In this document: positions 1-8,530 of the stretch, in pieces
Numbering within the stretch: the first letter of the stretch is position 1
Layout: each line of letters opens with the position of its first letter
NCBI GenBank assembly: GCA_009705025.1
Contig: WLDA01000010.1
Span: 1-12,526 of the forward strand
Length of the DNA stretch: 12,526 bases
Source of the DNA: Actinomycetota bacterium
Lineage (GTDB): Bacteria > Actinomycetota > Actinomycetes > Nanopelagicales > Nanopelagicaceae
Direction of reading: 5' to 3'
Program-made: the position numbers and the translations under genes
The notes under the pieces: generated by a model
What the model was told of the DNA's origin: nothing
Databases searched by the model: none
Seen by the model: the letters and a program-made list of their open reading frames with translations, nothing else

Positions 1-1001
1 CGAGTAGTTTTTTCAAGAGCCTCAAGAAGTACAAATCTAATAGTGCGCCCGCGAGCCTTTTTATCCAAGGAAAGAAGGGGTAATAAACGAACCCATGCTG
101 AAGCCTCATAAGTGATTGGCAAATTCAGAGAACTCAATACCGTGCGATGCAGTTCAACGATATCTGAGGAGAGTGAGCTATGTTTGTGGGAAAGCTCGGC
201 TGCGAAGACCATACCGATTGAAACTGCTTCCCCGTGGCGCAGCGAATACTTGCTATCAATCTCAATTGCATGAGCAAGCGTGTGGCCATAATTGAGAATT
301 TCACGATGGAAACTCTCCTTGAAATCCTCACTCACAACGGAGGCTTTTACCTTTATTGCCGATGTAATAAGTTCAGTCAGTAGAGAATTATCTCTGCGGA
401 TTTCTTCAAGATTCTTTCCTTTTACAAGTTCAAGTATGCTCTTATCCGCAATGAAACCGCATTTGATAACTTCAGCTAGACCCGCGGAAAAATCACGATC
501 TGACAGTGTTGTTAGCCAAGAAGTGTCGACTATGACGCTCATTGGAGAATGGAATGACCCAATGAGATTCTTTCCATAATCACTATTCATTCCAGTTTTA
601 CCGCCTATGGCAGCATCTACCATGCCAGCCACACTTGTTGGAACTGCAACCCAATCAATTCCACGCAGCCATGTTGCAGCTGCGAATCCAGCGATATCGG
701 TTGTCGCCCCACCGCCAATACCAATGATGATGTCGCTGCGCGTAAATCCTGCCGCACCTAACCAATCCCACAACTTCAGAAGAGTTGCTGCGCTTTTACC
801 TTCTTCGCCATCGGGTATCGTAAAAATATAAATATCAGTCTCTGATTCAATTTCGAAATTGACTAGACCGGCGATTGTTTCGCTAACAATAAACGCCGCG
901 CGCGCTCTTCCCTCTAGCGCACTCTCGAGCGTTAGATCCCATTGCCCGTTGCTTATATAAACTTGCGAAACGCGATCTGCCTTGATAGTTATGGTGCTCA
1001 T
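1..1001 (-). CDS. aroB: 3-dehydroquinate synthase (partial, 3' end off the left edge)
   Basis: Converts DAHP to 3-dehydroquinate, the second step of the shikimate pathway, in the cytoplasm using NAD+ and a divalent metal. The frame is open from an ATG at 1001-999 to the left edge, giving 333 codons; family members are usually about 350-365 residues, so only the last 20-30 are missing. Visible motifs are the NAD-binding GGGATTD (residues 96-102), PTSVAGMVDAAIGGKTGMN with K135, LAEVIKCG (E177, K180), NYGHTLAHAIE (H240), RHGEAV (H256) and a C-terminal DKKARGRTIRF stretch. E177, H240 and H256 match the family's metal ligands. The start overlaps the aroK stop by four bases (ATGA), and GGAG lies 8 bases upstream, at 1010-1013, so translation is probably coupled to aroK. 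The gene appears intact apart from the edge cut. Confidence 0.96.
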   Translation of the reverse strand, partial: MSTITIKADRVSQVYISNGQWDLTLESALEGRARAAFIVSETIAGLVNFEIESETDIYIFTIPDGEEGKSAATLLKLWDWLGAAGFTRSDIIIGIGGGATTDIAGFAAATWLRGIDWVAVPTSVAGMVDAAIGGKTGMNSDYGKNLIGSFHSPMSVIVDTSWLTTLSDRDFSAGLAEVIKCGFIADKSILELVKGKNLEEIRRDNSLLTELITSAIKVKASVVSEDFKESFHREILNYGHTLAHAIEIDSKYSLRHGEAVSIGMVFAAELSHKHSSLSSDIVELHRTVLSSLNLPITYEASAWVRLLPLLSLDKKARGRTIRFVLLEALEKTT

Positions 1002-1501
1002 TTGAGTAACTCCACAATCTGCGTAACTATCGCATTTGCCTTCAATCCATCTACCTTAATGCAATGATCAGCAACATCCTCGTAAATAGGGCGACGTTTA
1101 TCTAAAAGAGACTGCCATTGCGCGCGAGGATTGCCAAGAAGCAAAGGGCGATCTCTGTTGAAACCAACTCGAGGAGCAGCGACAGAAAGTGAGACATCCA
1201 AAAAGAATTTCACGCTTTTTGAATTTTTTAGCAGGCTCTGAGCAGCCAAAGATATCGGTGCTCCCCCACCCAAAGATAGAACAGTATCTGTGGCACGTAA
1301 TTGAGTCTCCAGAACCTCTAATTCATGCGCTCTGAAAATTTCTTCGCCATCGTCGACAAATATTTGAGAAACAGTTTTGCCTGTAATGTTTTCGATCACT
1401 TTGTCGGTATCAACAAAAGCTAATTTGAGTTCTCGAGCAAGCAAGGCCCCAACTGTGCTCTTTCCAGCACCTGGTGCTCCAAGCAAGATTACTAATGTCA
1501 T
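998..1501 (-). CDS. aroK: Shikimate kinase
   Basis: Phosphorylates the 3-hydroxyl of shikimate with ATP to give shikimate 3-phosphate; cytoplasmic, fifth step of the chorismate pathway. The 167-residue length is typical of the small P-loop shikimate kinases. Walker A is GAPGAGKST (residues 8-16). The shikimate-binding residues are visible as DTD (31-33), R57 in the FRAHE segment and GGGAP (78-82). The lid region carries RDRPLL (R116-R118), and RRPIYEDVAD (136 onward) holds the late conserved arginine. It starts 2 bases after the aroC stop and its own stop overlaps the aroB start by four bases, so aroC-aroK-aroB reads as one translational unit. No strong Shine-Dalgarno is seen before the ATG; translation probably depends on ribosomes leaving aroC. 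Confidence 0.96.
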   Translation of the reverse strand: MTLVILLGAPGAGKSTVGALLARELKLAFVDTDKVIENITGKTVSQIFVDDGEEIFRAHELEVLETQLRATDTVLSLGGGAPISLAAQSLLKNSKSVKFFLDVSLSVAAPRVGFNRDRPLLLGNPRAQWQSLLDKRRPIYEDVADHCIKVDGLKANAIVTQIVELLK

Positions 1502-1503
1502 TC

Positions 1504-2685
1504 TTATTTGAAATTTAGATTCTTTATATATGAATCGAAATTTCGCTTAGTCTCAGTAACGCTATCGCCCCCGAATTTTTCTAAGACAACCTCTGCTAAT
1601 ACAAGTGCGACCATTGCCTCTGCAACAACTCCTGCGGCGGGAACGGCGCACACATCTGAACGTTGATTTATGGCTTTGGCTGCTTCACCAGTAGCAACAT
1701 CTATAGTGTCTAGAGCTTTTGGAACAGTTGAAATTGGCTTCATGGCTGCTCGAACGCGAAGGATTTCGCCGTTAGACATTCCACCTTCTGTGCCACCCGC
1801 GCGATCAGTGCGACGAACGATTACACCTTGTGCATTCTTTTCAATTTCATCATGAGCAACAGAGCCGCGACGAGTTGCAGTTGTAAATCCATCGCCGATT
1901 TCAACACCCTTGATTGCCTGAATTCCCATAACCGCCGCAGCAAGTTTTGCATCCAAGCGACGATCCCAATGAACGTGAGAACCAAGTCCAGGCGGCATGT
2001 TGAACGCTAGAACTTCAACTACTCCGCCCAAAGTATCTCCATCACGGTGGGCGGATTCGATCTCTTTGATCATCGCGGCACTCGATGCAGCATCTGCGCA
2101 ACGAACTTCATTGGCATCGATTCGATCTAAGTCATCTGCATTCGGTAGCGGCGTTGAATCTGGAACTCGAGCAGCACCAATCGATAAAACGTGACTAATG
2201 ATTGTGATTCCAACGCTTTGTTCTAGAAAAGCACGAGCAACGGCACCGAGAGCAACTCTGGCTGCTGTTTCGCGCGCACTTGCCCGTTCCAAAATTGGAC
2301 GCGCATCATCTAAATCGTATTTTTGCATCCCAACCAAATCAGCATGACCTGGTCGCGGTCTTGTTAGAGGTGCATTACGTGCAAGATTTTCGATCTCCGA
2401 TGCATCGACTGGATCTGCAGACATGACCTTTTCCCATTTTGGCCATTCAGTATTTCCTACCTGTATTGCAATGGGTCCACCTTGTGTAAGTCCAAGACGT
2501 ACTCCGCCAAGAATCGTAACTTTGTCACTTTCAAAACTCTGTCGTGCGCCGCGACCGAATCCAAGTCGTCTGCGAGCAAGATGCTTATCAATATCCGCAC
2601 TCGTGATAAGAACTGAGGCAGGAATACCTTCGAGAATGGCGCTCAAAGCTTGTCCGTGGGATTCGCCTGCAGTCAACCATCTCAT
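1504..2685 (-). CDS. aroC: Chorismate synthase
   Basis: Converts EPSP to chorismate, the last common step to aromatic amino acids, folate and quinones; it needs reduced FMN and works as a tetramer. The start chosen is the ATG at 2685-2683, giving 393 residues and an N-terminus [14 protein letters not shown] that matches the actinobacterial family form. The frame continues upstream to a TTG at 2745, but that would add 20 residues of non-family sequence and overlap the preceding gene. Signature motifs present are GESHG (7-11), [16 protein letters not shown] (from 133) and [11 protein letters not shown] (from 342). The gene lies 25 bases downstream of the prepilin peptidase and 2 bases upstream of aroK. 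Only a weak purine-rich stretch (AAGAATAGG) precedes the start. No sign of damage. Confidence 0.96.
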   Translation of the reverse strand: MRWLTAGESHGQALSAILEGIPASVLITSADIDKHLARRRLGFGRGARQSFESDKVTILGGVRLGLTQGGPIAIQVGNTEWPKWEKVMSADPVDASEIENLARNAPLTRPRPGHADLVGMQKYDLDDARPILERASARETAARVALGAVARAFLEQSVGITIISHVLSIGAARVPDSTPLPNADDLDRIDANEVRCADAASSAAMIKEIESAHRDGDTLGGVVEVLAFNMPPGLGSHVHWDRRLDAKLAAAVMGIQAIKGVEIGDGFTTATRRGSVAHDEIEKNAQGVIVRRTDRAGGTEGGMSNGEILRVRAAMKPISTVPKALDTIDVATGEAAKAINQRSDVCAVPAAGVVAEAMVALVLAEVVLEKFGGDSVTETKRNFDSYIKNLNFK

Positions 2686-2710
2686 GTGCCTATTCTTGCA
2701 GATAACGCAC

Positions 2711-3118
2711 CTATTGTGTCGCCAAATAAAGGATTGAGGCCGCAAAAAGTGAAGGTGCCCAAGGGATAGTGACGGATATTGTGCCTTTCTTTAGAACTGT
2801 AATTGCAGTGGCCACTATTGATGTCACGGAAATACAGATCAGTAGCAGTGTGACATCGAGAATGTGATCTCTGCCGATGAGAGGAATGAGTATGGAAATT
2901 AGTTTCACATCCCCCATACCTACATGCATGATGGTCGAGAATAGAACTCCAAAGAGGAACGAGATACCAGAAATTCGTGCGAATCTCGATAAATCATGAT
3001 TGCACATCGCTATCGTGAGAAGAAAGAAGAAGATCAAAACTCTATTTGGGATTCGATGAGTTCGTATATCGATTCGAGAGATTATCACGCCGAAGACAAT
3101 CAACAATGTCAGAACCAT
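2711..3118 (-). CDS. Prepilin peptidase, A24 aspartic protease domain only
   Basis: A small polytopic membrane protein of 135 residues with the two aspartates of A24 (type IV prepilin / preflagellin) peptidases: D17 in [12 protein letters not shown] and D70 in the GMGDVKLI motif. Such enzymes cleave class III leader peptides of pilin-like proteins at the cytoplasmic face of the membrane. It lacks the N-terminal methylase domain of full-length PilD/GspO (normally well over 200 residues), as in the short TadV/CpaA-type enzymes. Hydrophobic segments run at about 2-13, 27-38, 50-64, 73-80, 88-110 and 120-133. It sits between aroE and aroC, as in other Actinobacteria, but no pilin or secretion gene is in the window, so the substrate is unknown. 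GAGG lies only 2 bases before the ATG, an unusually tight spacing (see promoter entry). Confidence 0.88.
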   Translation of the reverse strand: MVLTLLIVFGVIISRIDIRTHRIPNRVLIFFFLLTIAMCNHDLSRFARISGISFLFGVLFSTIMHVGMGDVKLISILIPLIGRDHILDVTLLLICISVTSIVATAITVLKKGTISVTIPWAPSLFAASILYLATQ

Positions 3119-3130
3119 TACCTCATCATA
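3119..3130 (-). promoter_or_regulatory. Possible -10 element for a leaderless prepilin peptidase transcript
   Basis: On the minus strand TATGAT (3130-3125) is followed by six bases and then the ATG at 3118. A hexamer of TANNNT form six or seven bases before the start codon is the known arrangement for leaderless transcripts in Actinobacteria. The GAGG in between is too close to the ATG to be an ordinary Shine-Dalgarno. No good -35 hexamer is seen. The surrounding 55-base gap (3119-3173) is the second longest in the window. This is inference from position and sequence only. Confidence 0.22.
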
Positions 3131-3173
3131 AAAGTCAATAAGGACTAAAATTCCGCAAAGTACAAATTGTGGA

Positions 3174-3983
3174 TTACTCCAAAGTTGCTACAGCCAACTT
3201 TCGTAATTCTTGTGCCATGGAAGCCCTATCTACGCTCTTGCCTGAGAAAAGAGCAATCTGTTCAATTGCTTGGTGGACTAAAAGATCTATTCCATCCATT
3301 GTTTCTCCCCCGTTTTCGCGCCAACGTGAGTACAGAACGGTTGGCCATGGGCGATAAAGGACCTCAAAGAAAAGAGAGGAAATTTTTGATGGCAAATAAT
3401 CTGCGAACAAATCCGCGCCGTATAACGGGGTGGTATTTACGACTAAATCAGATTGAGCGATTGGCGTCGTATATTCCCAGGGAACGAAGATGATCGCACT
3501 CTTTGTCGCGCATTTACGAATCGCTTCCTCGCGTCCAGTATTTCTAGAAACTATTCTTATTTCATCTATACGTCCATCTAATGCACCCACTACAGCGCGC
3601 GCTGTCGCACCTGCGCCAAGAATAATTGCACTCTTTGCATTAGTGAATCCTCGTGAATCTAAAGCAAATCCAAAACCTGTGATGTCAGTAGATGATGCGA
3701 ACCAGAGATTATCTTTGCGAAAAAGTGTATTAGCTGAAGAAATCTTTTGAGCCACAGGATCAATAACATTCGCTATTGCTAAAACCTCTTCTTTCAATGG
3801 CATGGTGAGAGAGAACCCCGTCCAATCAGAATCTTTCCCTTTCAGAAATTGTGCTAACTCCCCCGCCGCAACTTCTATCGCTTCATACGTTCCCTGTGCT
3901 CCTAAAATCTTGTAGGCACTTTGATGTAATAGCGGGGATAGCGAATGAGCGATTGGCGAACCAAGTACCGCGGCTCTAATCAC
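3174..3983 (-). CDS. aroE: Shikimate dehydrogenase (NADP+)
   Basis: Reduces 3-dehydroshikimate to shikimate with NADPH, the fourth step of the pathway. The protein has 269 residues, a normal length. The N-terminal substrate domain carries GSPIAHSLSPLLHQ (8-21), the catalytic lysine K64 in SLTMPLK, and the partner aspartate D100 in STDITGFG. The C-terminal nucleotide-binding domain has LGAGATARA (122-130), the cofactor loop SRNTGRE, and VNTTPLYG. The C-terminus has GIDLLVHQAIEQ. The start is GTG at 3983-3981 and overlaps the mltG stop by four bases (GTGA). A GAGG 7-9 bases upstream, inside the end of mltG, supports this start. The usual NVT before the lysine region reads SLT here, a mild variation. 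Confidence 0.95.
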   Translation of the reverse strand: MIRAAVLGSPIAHSLSPLLHQSAYKILGAQGTYEAIEVAAGELAQFLKGKDSDWTGFSLTMPLKEEVLAIANVIDPVAQKISSANTLFRKDNLWFASSTDITGFGFALDSRGFTNAKSAIILGAGATARAVVGALDGRIDEIRIVSRNTGREEAIRKCATKSAIIFVPWEYTTPIAQSDLVVNTTPLYGADLFADYLPSKISSLFFEVLYRPWPTVLYSRWRENGGETMDGIDLLVHQAIEQIALFSGKSVDRASMAQELRKLAVATLE

Positions 3984-4999
3984 TTCTTCACCTCAAATGC
4001 TCCTGCTCGTCGATTCTTCTCATAGAGTCTCTTCCAGTTGAGGAATTCGTCATTACTCTTAGTAAATCGTGTATCACCGGGTGCGACAGTGATAAAGAAT
4101 AGCCAATCACCAGCTTCTGGGTGCATCGCTGCATCTATAGCAGCACGACCTGGATTTCCTATTGGTCCGGGAGGCAAGCCGTAATTTCTATAGGTGTTAT
4201 ATGGGGATTTCGCTAACGTAGCTTGAGTACTCAAAAATACTTGACCACGAACTTTGCGAATGTAATGAACCGTGGAATCTAATTGAAGAGGCATGCTTAT
4301 ATCTAAGCGATTGCGAATAACTCGAGAAACCTTAGTGAAATCTTTGAGATCGCCTTCTGCTTGAATGATTGAAGCGATCGTCAACAACTGTTGTGGGGTG
4401 AATTTTCCCCCTCCACTTTGCAAACCAGAGCGTGTTGCCTCCGTAGTAAATCTAGAGATCATCGCCTGCAAAATTTCTGATGCTGTTGCTCTTTTTGGAA
4501 AACTATATTGTGCGGGGAAGAGGACTCCTTCTAGCGAACTAAATCCAGAGGGCAGTTTCACTGATTTGATCGCAGAATCAATCTCCATTTTCGTAAAGCC
4601 TCTTGAGCGTAACTCAGCCAGAATTTCACTATTCCATGCCCCTTCAGTTACAACAAAAAGATCTGGCATTCGCTTCGAGTCGAGTAATTGATCTAGGGCT
4701 TGTTGCGCAGATATTTCAAGTGAGAGTCTGTGAGCCCCGGGAGCGATCTTCGCAGAACGACTATCACCAACGGCGACTCTAAAAAATGCAGAGGAAGACT
4801 TCACGACACCGGAAGTGAAGAGAAGAGCTGCTATGTCAGAACCTGTTGAACCTGGAGGAATCTCGATGGTAACTTCTCGTGTTTGAGAAGAAATTTGCAT
4901 TTGTGGAAAATCAGGTGCCCCTCTATTTTGCGAACGAATCAGATGTAGAGAAAAAGTAAGTGAGACGATAAGAACACCTGCAAGAAATAAACGTCTCAT
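3980..4999 (-). CDS. mltG: Endolytic murein transglycosylase MltG (YceG-like)
   Basis: Membrane-anchored lytic transglycosylase that cleaves nascent glycan strands and is thought to set their length by ending synthesis. The protein has 339 residues, the usual size. A short basic N-terminus and one transmembrane helix (about 5-21) anchor it, with the rest outside the membrane. An N-terminal LysM-like region (about 42-110) precedes the catalytic domain. Family motifs seen are EGVLFPAQYSF (157-167), IASIIQAEG with catalytic glutamate E215, RNRLDISMPLQLDSTVHY (229-246), and YGLPPGPIGNPGRAAIDAA (from 273). The start overlaps the ruvX stop by four bases (ATGA) and its own stop overlaps aroE. No clear Shine-Dalgarno is seen, consistent with coupling to ruvX. 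Confidence 0.94.
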   Translation of the reverse strand: MRRLFLAGVLIVSLTFSLHLIRSQNRGAPDFPQMQISSQTREVTIEIPPGSTGSDIAALLFTSGVVKSSSAFFRVAVGDSRSAKIAPGAHRLSLEISAQQALDQLLDSKRMPDLFVVTEGAWNSEILAELRSRGFTKMEIDSAIKSVKLPSGFSSLEGVLFPAQYSFPKRATASEILQAMISRFTTEATRSGLQSGGGKFTPQQLLTIASIIQAEGDLKDFTKVSRVIRNRLDISMPLQLDSTVHYIRKVRGQVFLSTQATLAKSPYNTYRNYGLPPGPIGNPGRAAIDAAMHPEAGDWLFFITVAPGDTRFTKSNDEFLNWKRLYEKNRRAGAFEVKK

Positions 5000-5424
5000 T
5001 GATTGCGAGATTTCGTCATCGCCAAACCTTGTTCAAGAATTGCAACCGCTGCCAATGAGTCTATAGATTTTCTTGCATCCTTGGCGTTGACTCCAGCGCT
5101 TTGTAAATTCTTTAGTGCAGAGACAGTAGAAAGTCGTTCATCAATTAAGACAATTTCTATATCTGTAAACTCAGATAATCGCACGCAAAAGTCTTCGACC
5201 TTCTGTACCGCTTCACCTGATAATCCGCTTAATAAAGTTGGTTTTCCAATAAATATCGTAATTGGTTCCTGTTCTTCCAAAATCTCGACAATTTGATCAA
5301 ACAAATCTTTGGATTTGGTCTGCAGTGTCGTAAGAGGTGAGGAGAGAATTGCATCTGGATCGCATACTGCTACGCCAATACGGACATCGCCGTAGTCAAA
5401 TGCTATTCGACGACCACGTTGCAT
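4996..5424 (-). CDS. ruvX: YqgF/RuvX family RNase H-fold nuclease (putative pre-16S rRNA nuclease / Holliday junction resolvase)
   Basis: A 142-residue protein of the YqgF family. In E. coli the family has been linked to maturation of the 16S rRNA 5' end; in other work, including mycobacterial, to Holliday junction cleavage. The RNase H-like metal-binding acidic residues are all in place: D10 in FDYGDVRIGVAV, E96 in IDERLST and D122 in KSIDSLAAVAIL. The middle IFIGKPTLLSGLSGEAVQ corresponds to the family's conserved G-P/L-x-G loop. It starts 4 bases after the alaS stop and overlaps mltG by four bases. The alaS-ruvX-mltG order is widely conserved in Gram-positive bacteria. Cytoplasmic; no signal peptide. 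Confidence 0.93.
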   Translation of the reverse strand: MQRGRRIAFDYGDVRIGVAVCDPDAILSSPLTTLQTKSKDLFDQIVEILEEQEPITIFIGKPTLLSGLSGEAVQKVEDFCVRLSEFTDIEIVLIDERLSTVSALKNLQSAGVNAKDARKSIDSLAAVAILEQGLAMTKSRNQ

Positions 5425-5428
5425 CAGA

Positions 5429-8101
5429 TTAGCCTGCTATTGCGTTAGTAATTGCTTCTAGCGCTTGAGAAATCTTAGATGAATCAACGCCCCCGCCTTG
5501 TGCGAAATCATCCTTACCGCCACCGCCACCGCCCAAGATTGTTGATCCAAGTTTTACAAGTGCGCCGGCCTTGAGACCCTGGGCGCGAGCTTCTTCAGTG
5601 GTTGCAACAACTAGGACACTCTTGCCATCAGTCACACTTACAAGTACAACAACACTATTGCTCGATCTATTTCGCAAATCAAGTGCGATCGCTCGAAGAT
5701 CATCTCCTGATACTCCATCTGCGAGTTGAGATGCGATGACACTGACACCCTTTACATTCTTTGCAAGTGCTGCAAGTTCACTTGTTTTCCCGAGCGCATC
5801 TTTTGAACGCAGCGTTGCCAACTCTTTTTCGATATCTTTTATTTTATTGATTAGATCTGAGACGCGCTCTGGCAACTCCTCGACACGAGCACCTTTGACA
5901 ATCTCTGTTAGAGAATTTAGCAATAAGTGTTCACGAGCTAAGAATTTGTAGGCATCAACACCGACTAGCGCTTCGACCCGTCGCACACCCGCGCCAATTG
6001 AAGATTCGCTAAGTAGTTTTACAACACCGAGTTCACCCGAGCGAGAGACATGTGTTCCACCGCATAATTCACGTGCCCAGTCTCCAACACTGACAACGCG
6101 CACACGATCTCCATATTTCTCGCCAAAGAGTGCCATTGCTCCTAATTCTTTTGCCTGTGCTTGCGACATTACTTCAGCACTGACTTCCATGTTATCGAGC
6201 AATAAGGAATTCACGCGTGACTCAACATCGTTGAGAACACTGACAGGTACGGCGCCTGTAGCAGGGAAGTCAAAACGGAATCGTCCCGGCGAATTCTCTG
6301 AACCAGCCTGAGTTGCGGTCTCCCCTAAAATTTCGCGAAATGCCTTATGAACCATATGCGTAGCGGTATGAGCACGAGAGATTGCATGTCGACGTTCAAT
6401 ATCAATAGTTGCAAGCAACGATGCAGATTCTTCAATGCCACCACTGAGGACACGACCTCTATGGATTGAAATTCCAGGCACCGGAGTTTGCACATCATCA
6501 ATCTCGATTACAGCACCCGATGCGAGTGTCAGAGTTCCGCCATCAGCTAACTGACCGCCACCTTCTGCATAAAACGGTGTCCGATCAAGTACTACTTCGA
6601 CTTCATCTCCACTTTGCGCAGAAGAAACACGAGCACCATCGACAACAATCGCGCGAATAGATGATTCACTCTCGCGCTGTGTATAACCAACAAACTCAGT
6701 AGTTCCAGATTTATCTGCAATAGCGCGATACACGGTGAGATCCGTATGACCACTCTTCTTGAGTCGTGCATCGGCTTTGGCACGATCGCGTTGTTCTTTC
6801 ATCAAACGAGTGAAACCCTCTGCATCAATTTCTAGACCTTCTTCTCGAGCCATCTCAAGAGTCAGATCAAAAGGAAAACCATACGTATCGTGTAACTTGA
6901 ATACTTCTTCACCTGGAAGAACATTCTTCTTCGATTTTTTGAGTGCAGCGCTAGCAACATCAAATATTTGAGTGCCACTCTTTAATGTTTGTAGGAAGGT
7001 TTCTTCCTCTGATACAGAGACTGAGAGAATTCGCTTTGAATCACTGACCAATTCAGGATATTGCGGACCCATTGCTCCAATAGCAGCGAGAGTGAGTTCG
7101 CTCATTATTGGGTCATGCGAGCCTAGCAAGCGCATATTTCGAATTGTGCGACGCATCATGCGACGCAATACATAGCCACGACCTTCGTTTCCAGGAGTAA
7201 CTCCATCACCAATAAGCATTGCTGATGTGCGCGCATGATCGGCAATAACACGAAGTGCGATATCTGATTTTTCATCGCTTCCATATTTCACACCAGTAAG
7301 AGCTGATGCTTTATTGAGAATCTGTGCAGTTGTATCAATCTCATAAATATTTTCAACACCTTGCAACAGTGCTGCCATGCGCTCAAGGCCAAGACCGGTA
7401 TCAATACTCTTTGCAGGAAGTTCGCCCAAAATTGGAAAATCATCTTTGCCCGAACCTGCGCCACGTTCATTTTGCATGAAAACTAGATTCCATACTTCCA
7501 TGTAACGGTTTTCATCGGCGATTGGTCCACCTTCAACACCATATTGCGGACCACGATCGTAATAAATTTCAGAACAAGGACCACATGGTCCCGGTACTCC
7601 CATGGACCAGAAATTATCTGCCATATCTCGACGCTGAATACGATCTAGTGGGATTCCAATTTTTTTATGCCAAATATCTGCAGCCTCATCATCGTCGAGA
7701 TAGACAGTTACCCAAAGTTTTTCTTCTGGGAAACCGTAACCACCTTTAGATACAGGATTCGTAAGCAATTCCCACGCTAGTGCGATTGCACCTTCTTTGA
7801 AATAATCTCCAAAAGAAAAATTTCCACACATCTGAAAAAACGATGCATGTCGAGTGGTTTTTCCGACTTCATCGATATCGAGCGTACGTACGCATTTTTG
7901 AACAGAGGTTGCGCGCTTATATGGTGGTGTTATCTCACCTAAGAAAAAGGGTTTGAAGGGAACCATGCCCGCGTTGACCAATAAAAGATTGGGGTCATCT
8001 GCAATGAGCGAGGCAGAGGGAACGACAGTATGGGTTAGACCTTGACTGTTTCCATTTTCAAAAAAGCGCAGCCAGCGCGAACGGATCTCGGCGGATTCCA
8101 C
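5429..8101 (-). CDS. alaS: Alanyl-tRNA synthetase
   Basis: Charges tRNA-Ala and clears mischarged Ser/Gly-tRNA. The 890-residue length is normal for a full bacterial enzyme. In order: the class II catalytic domain with [20 protein letters not shown] (motif 2, R84) and GLGLER (motif 3, R241); the helical tRNA-recognition region with [11 protein letters not shown]; the editing domain with H578 and H582 (HTATH) and C680 and H684 (CGGTH), the four metal ligands; and the C-terminal C-Ala domain ending in a glycine-rich segment followed by KDDFAQGGG. The start is GTG at 8101-8099, chosen because [14 protein letters not shown] is the family N-terminus. No Shine-Dalgarno is evident. Residues 16-23 (NGNSQGLT) look about five residues longer than usual before HTVVPSASL. 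It lies 9 bases after the DUF948 gene and 4 bases before ruvX. Confidence 0.98.
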   Translation of the reverse strand: MESAEIRSRWLRFFENGNSQGLTHTVVPSASLIADDPNLLLVNAGMVPFKPFFLGEITPPYKRATSVQKCVRTLDIDEVGKTTRHASFFQMCGNFSFGDYFKEGAIALAWELLTNPVSKGGYGFPEEKLWVTVYLDDDEAADIWHKKIGIPLDRIQRRDMADNFWSMGVPGPCGPCSEIYYDRGPQYGVEGGPIADENRYMEVWNLVFMQNERGAGSGKDDFPILGELPAKSIDTGLGLERMAALLQGVENIYEIDTTAQILNKASALTGVKYGSDEKSDIALRVIADHARTSAMLIGDGVTPGNEGRGYVLRRMMRRTIRNMRLLGSHDPIMSELTLAAIGAMGPQYPELVSDSKRILSVSVSEEETFLQTLKSGTQIFDVASAALKKSKKNVLPGEEVFKLHDTYGFPFDLTLEMAREEGLEIDAEGFTRLMKEQRDRAKADARLKKSGHTDLTVYRAIADKSGTTEFVGYTQRESESSIRAIVVDGARVSSAQSGDEVEVVLDRTPFYAEGGGQLADGGTLTLASGAVIEIDDVQTPVPGISIHRGRVLSGGIEESASLLATIDIERRHAISRAHTATHMVHKAFREILGETATQAGSENSPGRFRFDFPATGAVPVSVLNDVESRVNSLLLDNMEVSAEVMSQAQAKELGAMALFGEKYGDRVRVVSVGDWARELCGGTHVSRSGELGVVKLLSESSIGAGVRRVEALVGVDAYKFLAREHLLLNSLTEIVKGARVEELPERVSDLINKIKDIEKELATLRSKDALGKTSELAALAKNVKGVSVIASQLADGVSGDDLRAIALDLRNRSSNSVVVLVSVTDGKSVLVVATTEEARAQGLKAGALVKLGSTILGGGGGGKDDFAQGGGVDSSKISQALEAITNAIAG

Positions 8102-8110
8102 TGGGTTGTG

Positions 8111-8473
8111 TCACTCAGCCTTCTTCTTCTTTGAGCGTCCTTTTTTCATTTGTGAAGCACCAAGGAGAGCCCCGGCCACTTTGAGCGCTGGTCCACCTTT
8201 ATCTATGAAACTCGATGTTGTATCCGAAACTTTTGTTGAGATATCTTCGATATTTTTCGTTATGCGATTCAAACTGTGAAGGGGTCCATTGACTAACGTA
8301 ACCGTGGTATGAACTTCTTCGATAAGTGGCGCTGTTTCATCTGTCATAGTTTTCAGAGAAATTTTTGCTTCATCGATAAAGCGACCAACACGAATGACGG
8401 CGTAGCTGATGGCTGTGGCGATAACCAGTAACGAGCACGCGGCAATAATTGTTGCAATTCCACCTGGACCCAT
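8111..8473 (-). CDS. DUF948-type single-pass membrane protein
   Basis: A 120-residue protein of unknown function. One hydrophobic helix (about 6-27) follows a short GPGG N-terminus. After it comes a long polar, probably helical and coiled-coil-prone stretch (about 30-95) with spaced hydrophobics, then a lysine-rich tail (KKGRSKKKKAE). This layout fits the DUF948 family, which in Actinobacteria is often found just upstream of alaS; the assignment rests on that pattern and position, not on a sequence search. The start is the ATG at 8473: AGAGGGGG lies six bases upstream, and the alternative TTG at 8479 would sit directly against that site. The topology suggests a cytoplasmic or periplasmic rod anchored in the membrane. 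It is 9 bases from alaS. Confidence 0.78.
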   Translation of the reverse strand: MGPGGIATIIAACSLLVIATAISYAVIRVGRFIDEAKISLKTMTDETAPLIEEVHTTVTLVNGPLHSLNRITKNIEDISTKVSDTTSSFIDKGGPALKVAGALLGASQMKKGRSKKKKAE

Positions 8474-8479
8474 AATCAA

Positions 8480-8487
8480 CCCCCTCT
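8480..8487 (-). promoter_or_regulatory. Strong Shine-Dalgarno of the DUF948 gene
   Basis: AGAGGGGG on the minus strand, six bases before the ATG at 8473. It is one of the clearest ribosome binding sites in the window and decides the start against the in-frame TTG at 8479. It is consistent with independent translation initiation here, unlike most neighbours, which rely on overlaps. Confidence 0.6.
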
Positions 8488-8495
8488 AACTACGC

Positions 8496-8504
8496 GATAT
8501 AGCA
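8496..8504 (-). promoter_or_regulatory. Possible extended -10 promoter element before DUF948-alaS
   Basis: The minus strand reads TGCTATATC in the 57-base gap between the FtsH-like stop and the DUF948 start. TG-N-TATATC resembles an extended -10 (four of six bases of TATAAT). A TTGTCA lies 13 bases upstream, too near for a normal -35. A start around 8489 would leave a short leader containing the Shine-Dalgarno. Weak evidence, based on position and the longest spacer in the window. Confidence 0.2.
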
Positions 8505-8511
8505 CCAGCCT

Positions 8512-8525
8512 ACCTGACAACAGGT
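8512..8525. other. Short perfect inverted repeat between FtsH-like gene and DUF948
   Basis: ACCTG-ACAA-CAGGT, a perfect 5-base stem with a 4-base loop, six bases after the FtsH-like stop codon. No T-run follows on the minus strand, so it is not a standard intrinsic terminator. It could be a 3'-end hairpin, a small operator half-site pair or chance. Confidence 0.2.
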
Positions 8526-8530
8526 GTGAA

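Noticed and set aside
292..579. A 95-codon plus-strand open frame within aroB
   Set aside because: It lies opposite clearly conserved aroB motifs, has no domain features and no ribosome binding site; shadow frame.
2423..2737. A 104-codon plus-strand open frame opposite the start of aroC
   Set aside because: Antisense to the conserved GESHG region, with composition typical of a reverse-frame shadow.
2686..2745. A longer aroC starting at TTG 2745
   Set aside because: It would add 20 residues with no family similarity and overlap the prepilin peptidase by 35 bases; the ATG at 2685 gives the standard N-terminus.
3167..3493. Overlapping plus-strand frames opposite the end of aroE
   Set aside because: No recognisable protein features; aroE on the other strand is complete and conserved.
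4365..4691. A 108-codon plus-strand open frame opposite mltG
   Set aside because: Antisense to the conserved MltG catalytic region; no start signals.
5516..5538. A CCGCCACCG-like repeat near the alaS 3' end
   Set aside because: It encodes the conserved glycine run of the AlaRS C-terminal domain, normal for the family.
8474..8479. A TTG start for the DUF948 gene two codons upstream
   Set aside because: It touches the Shine-Dalgarno directly, leaving no spacing; the ATG at 8473 is six bases away from it.
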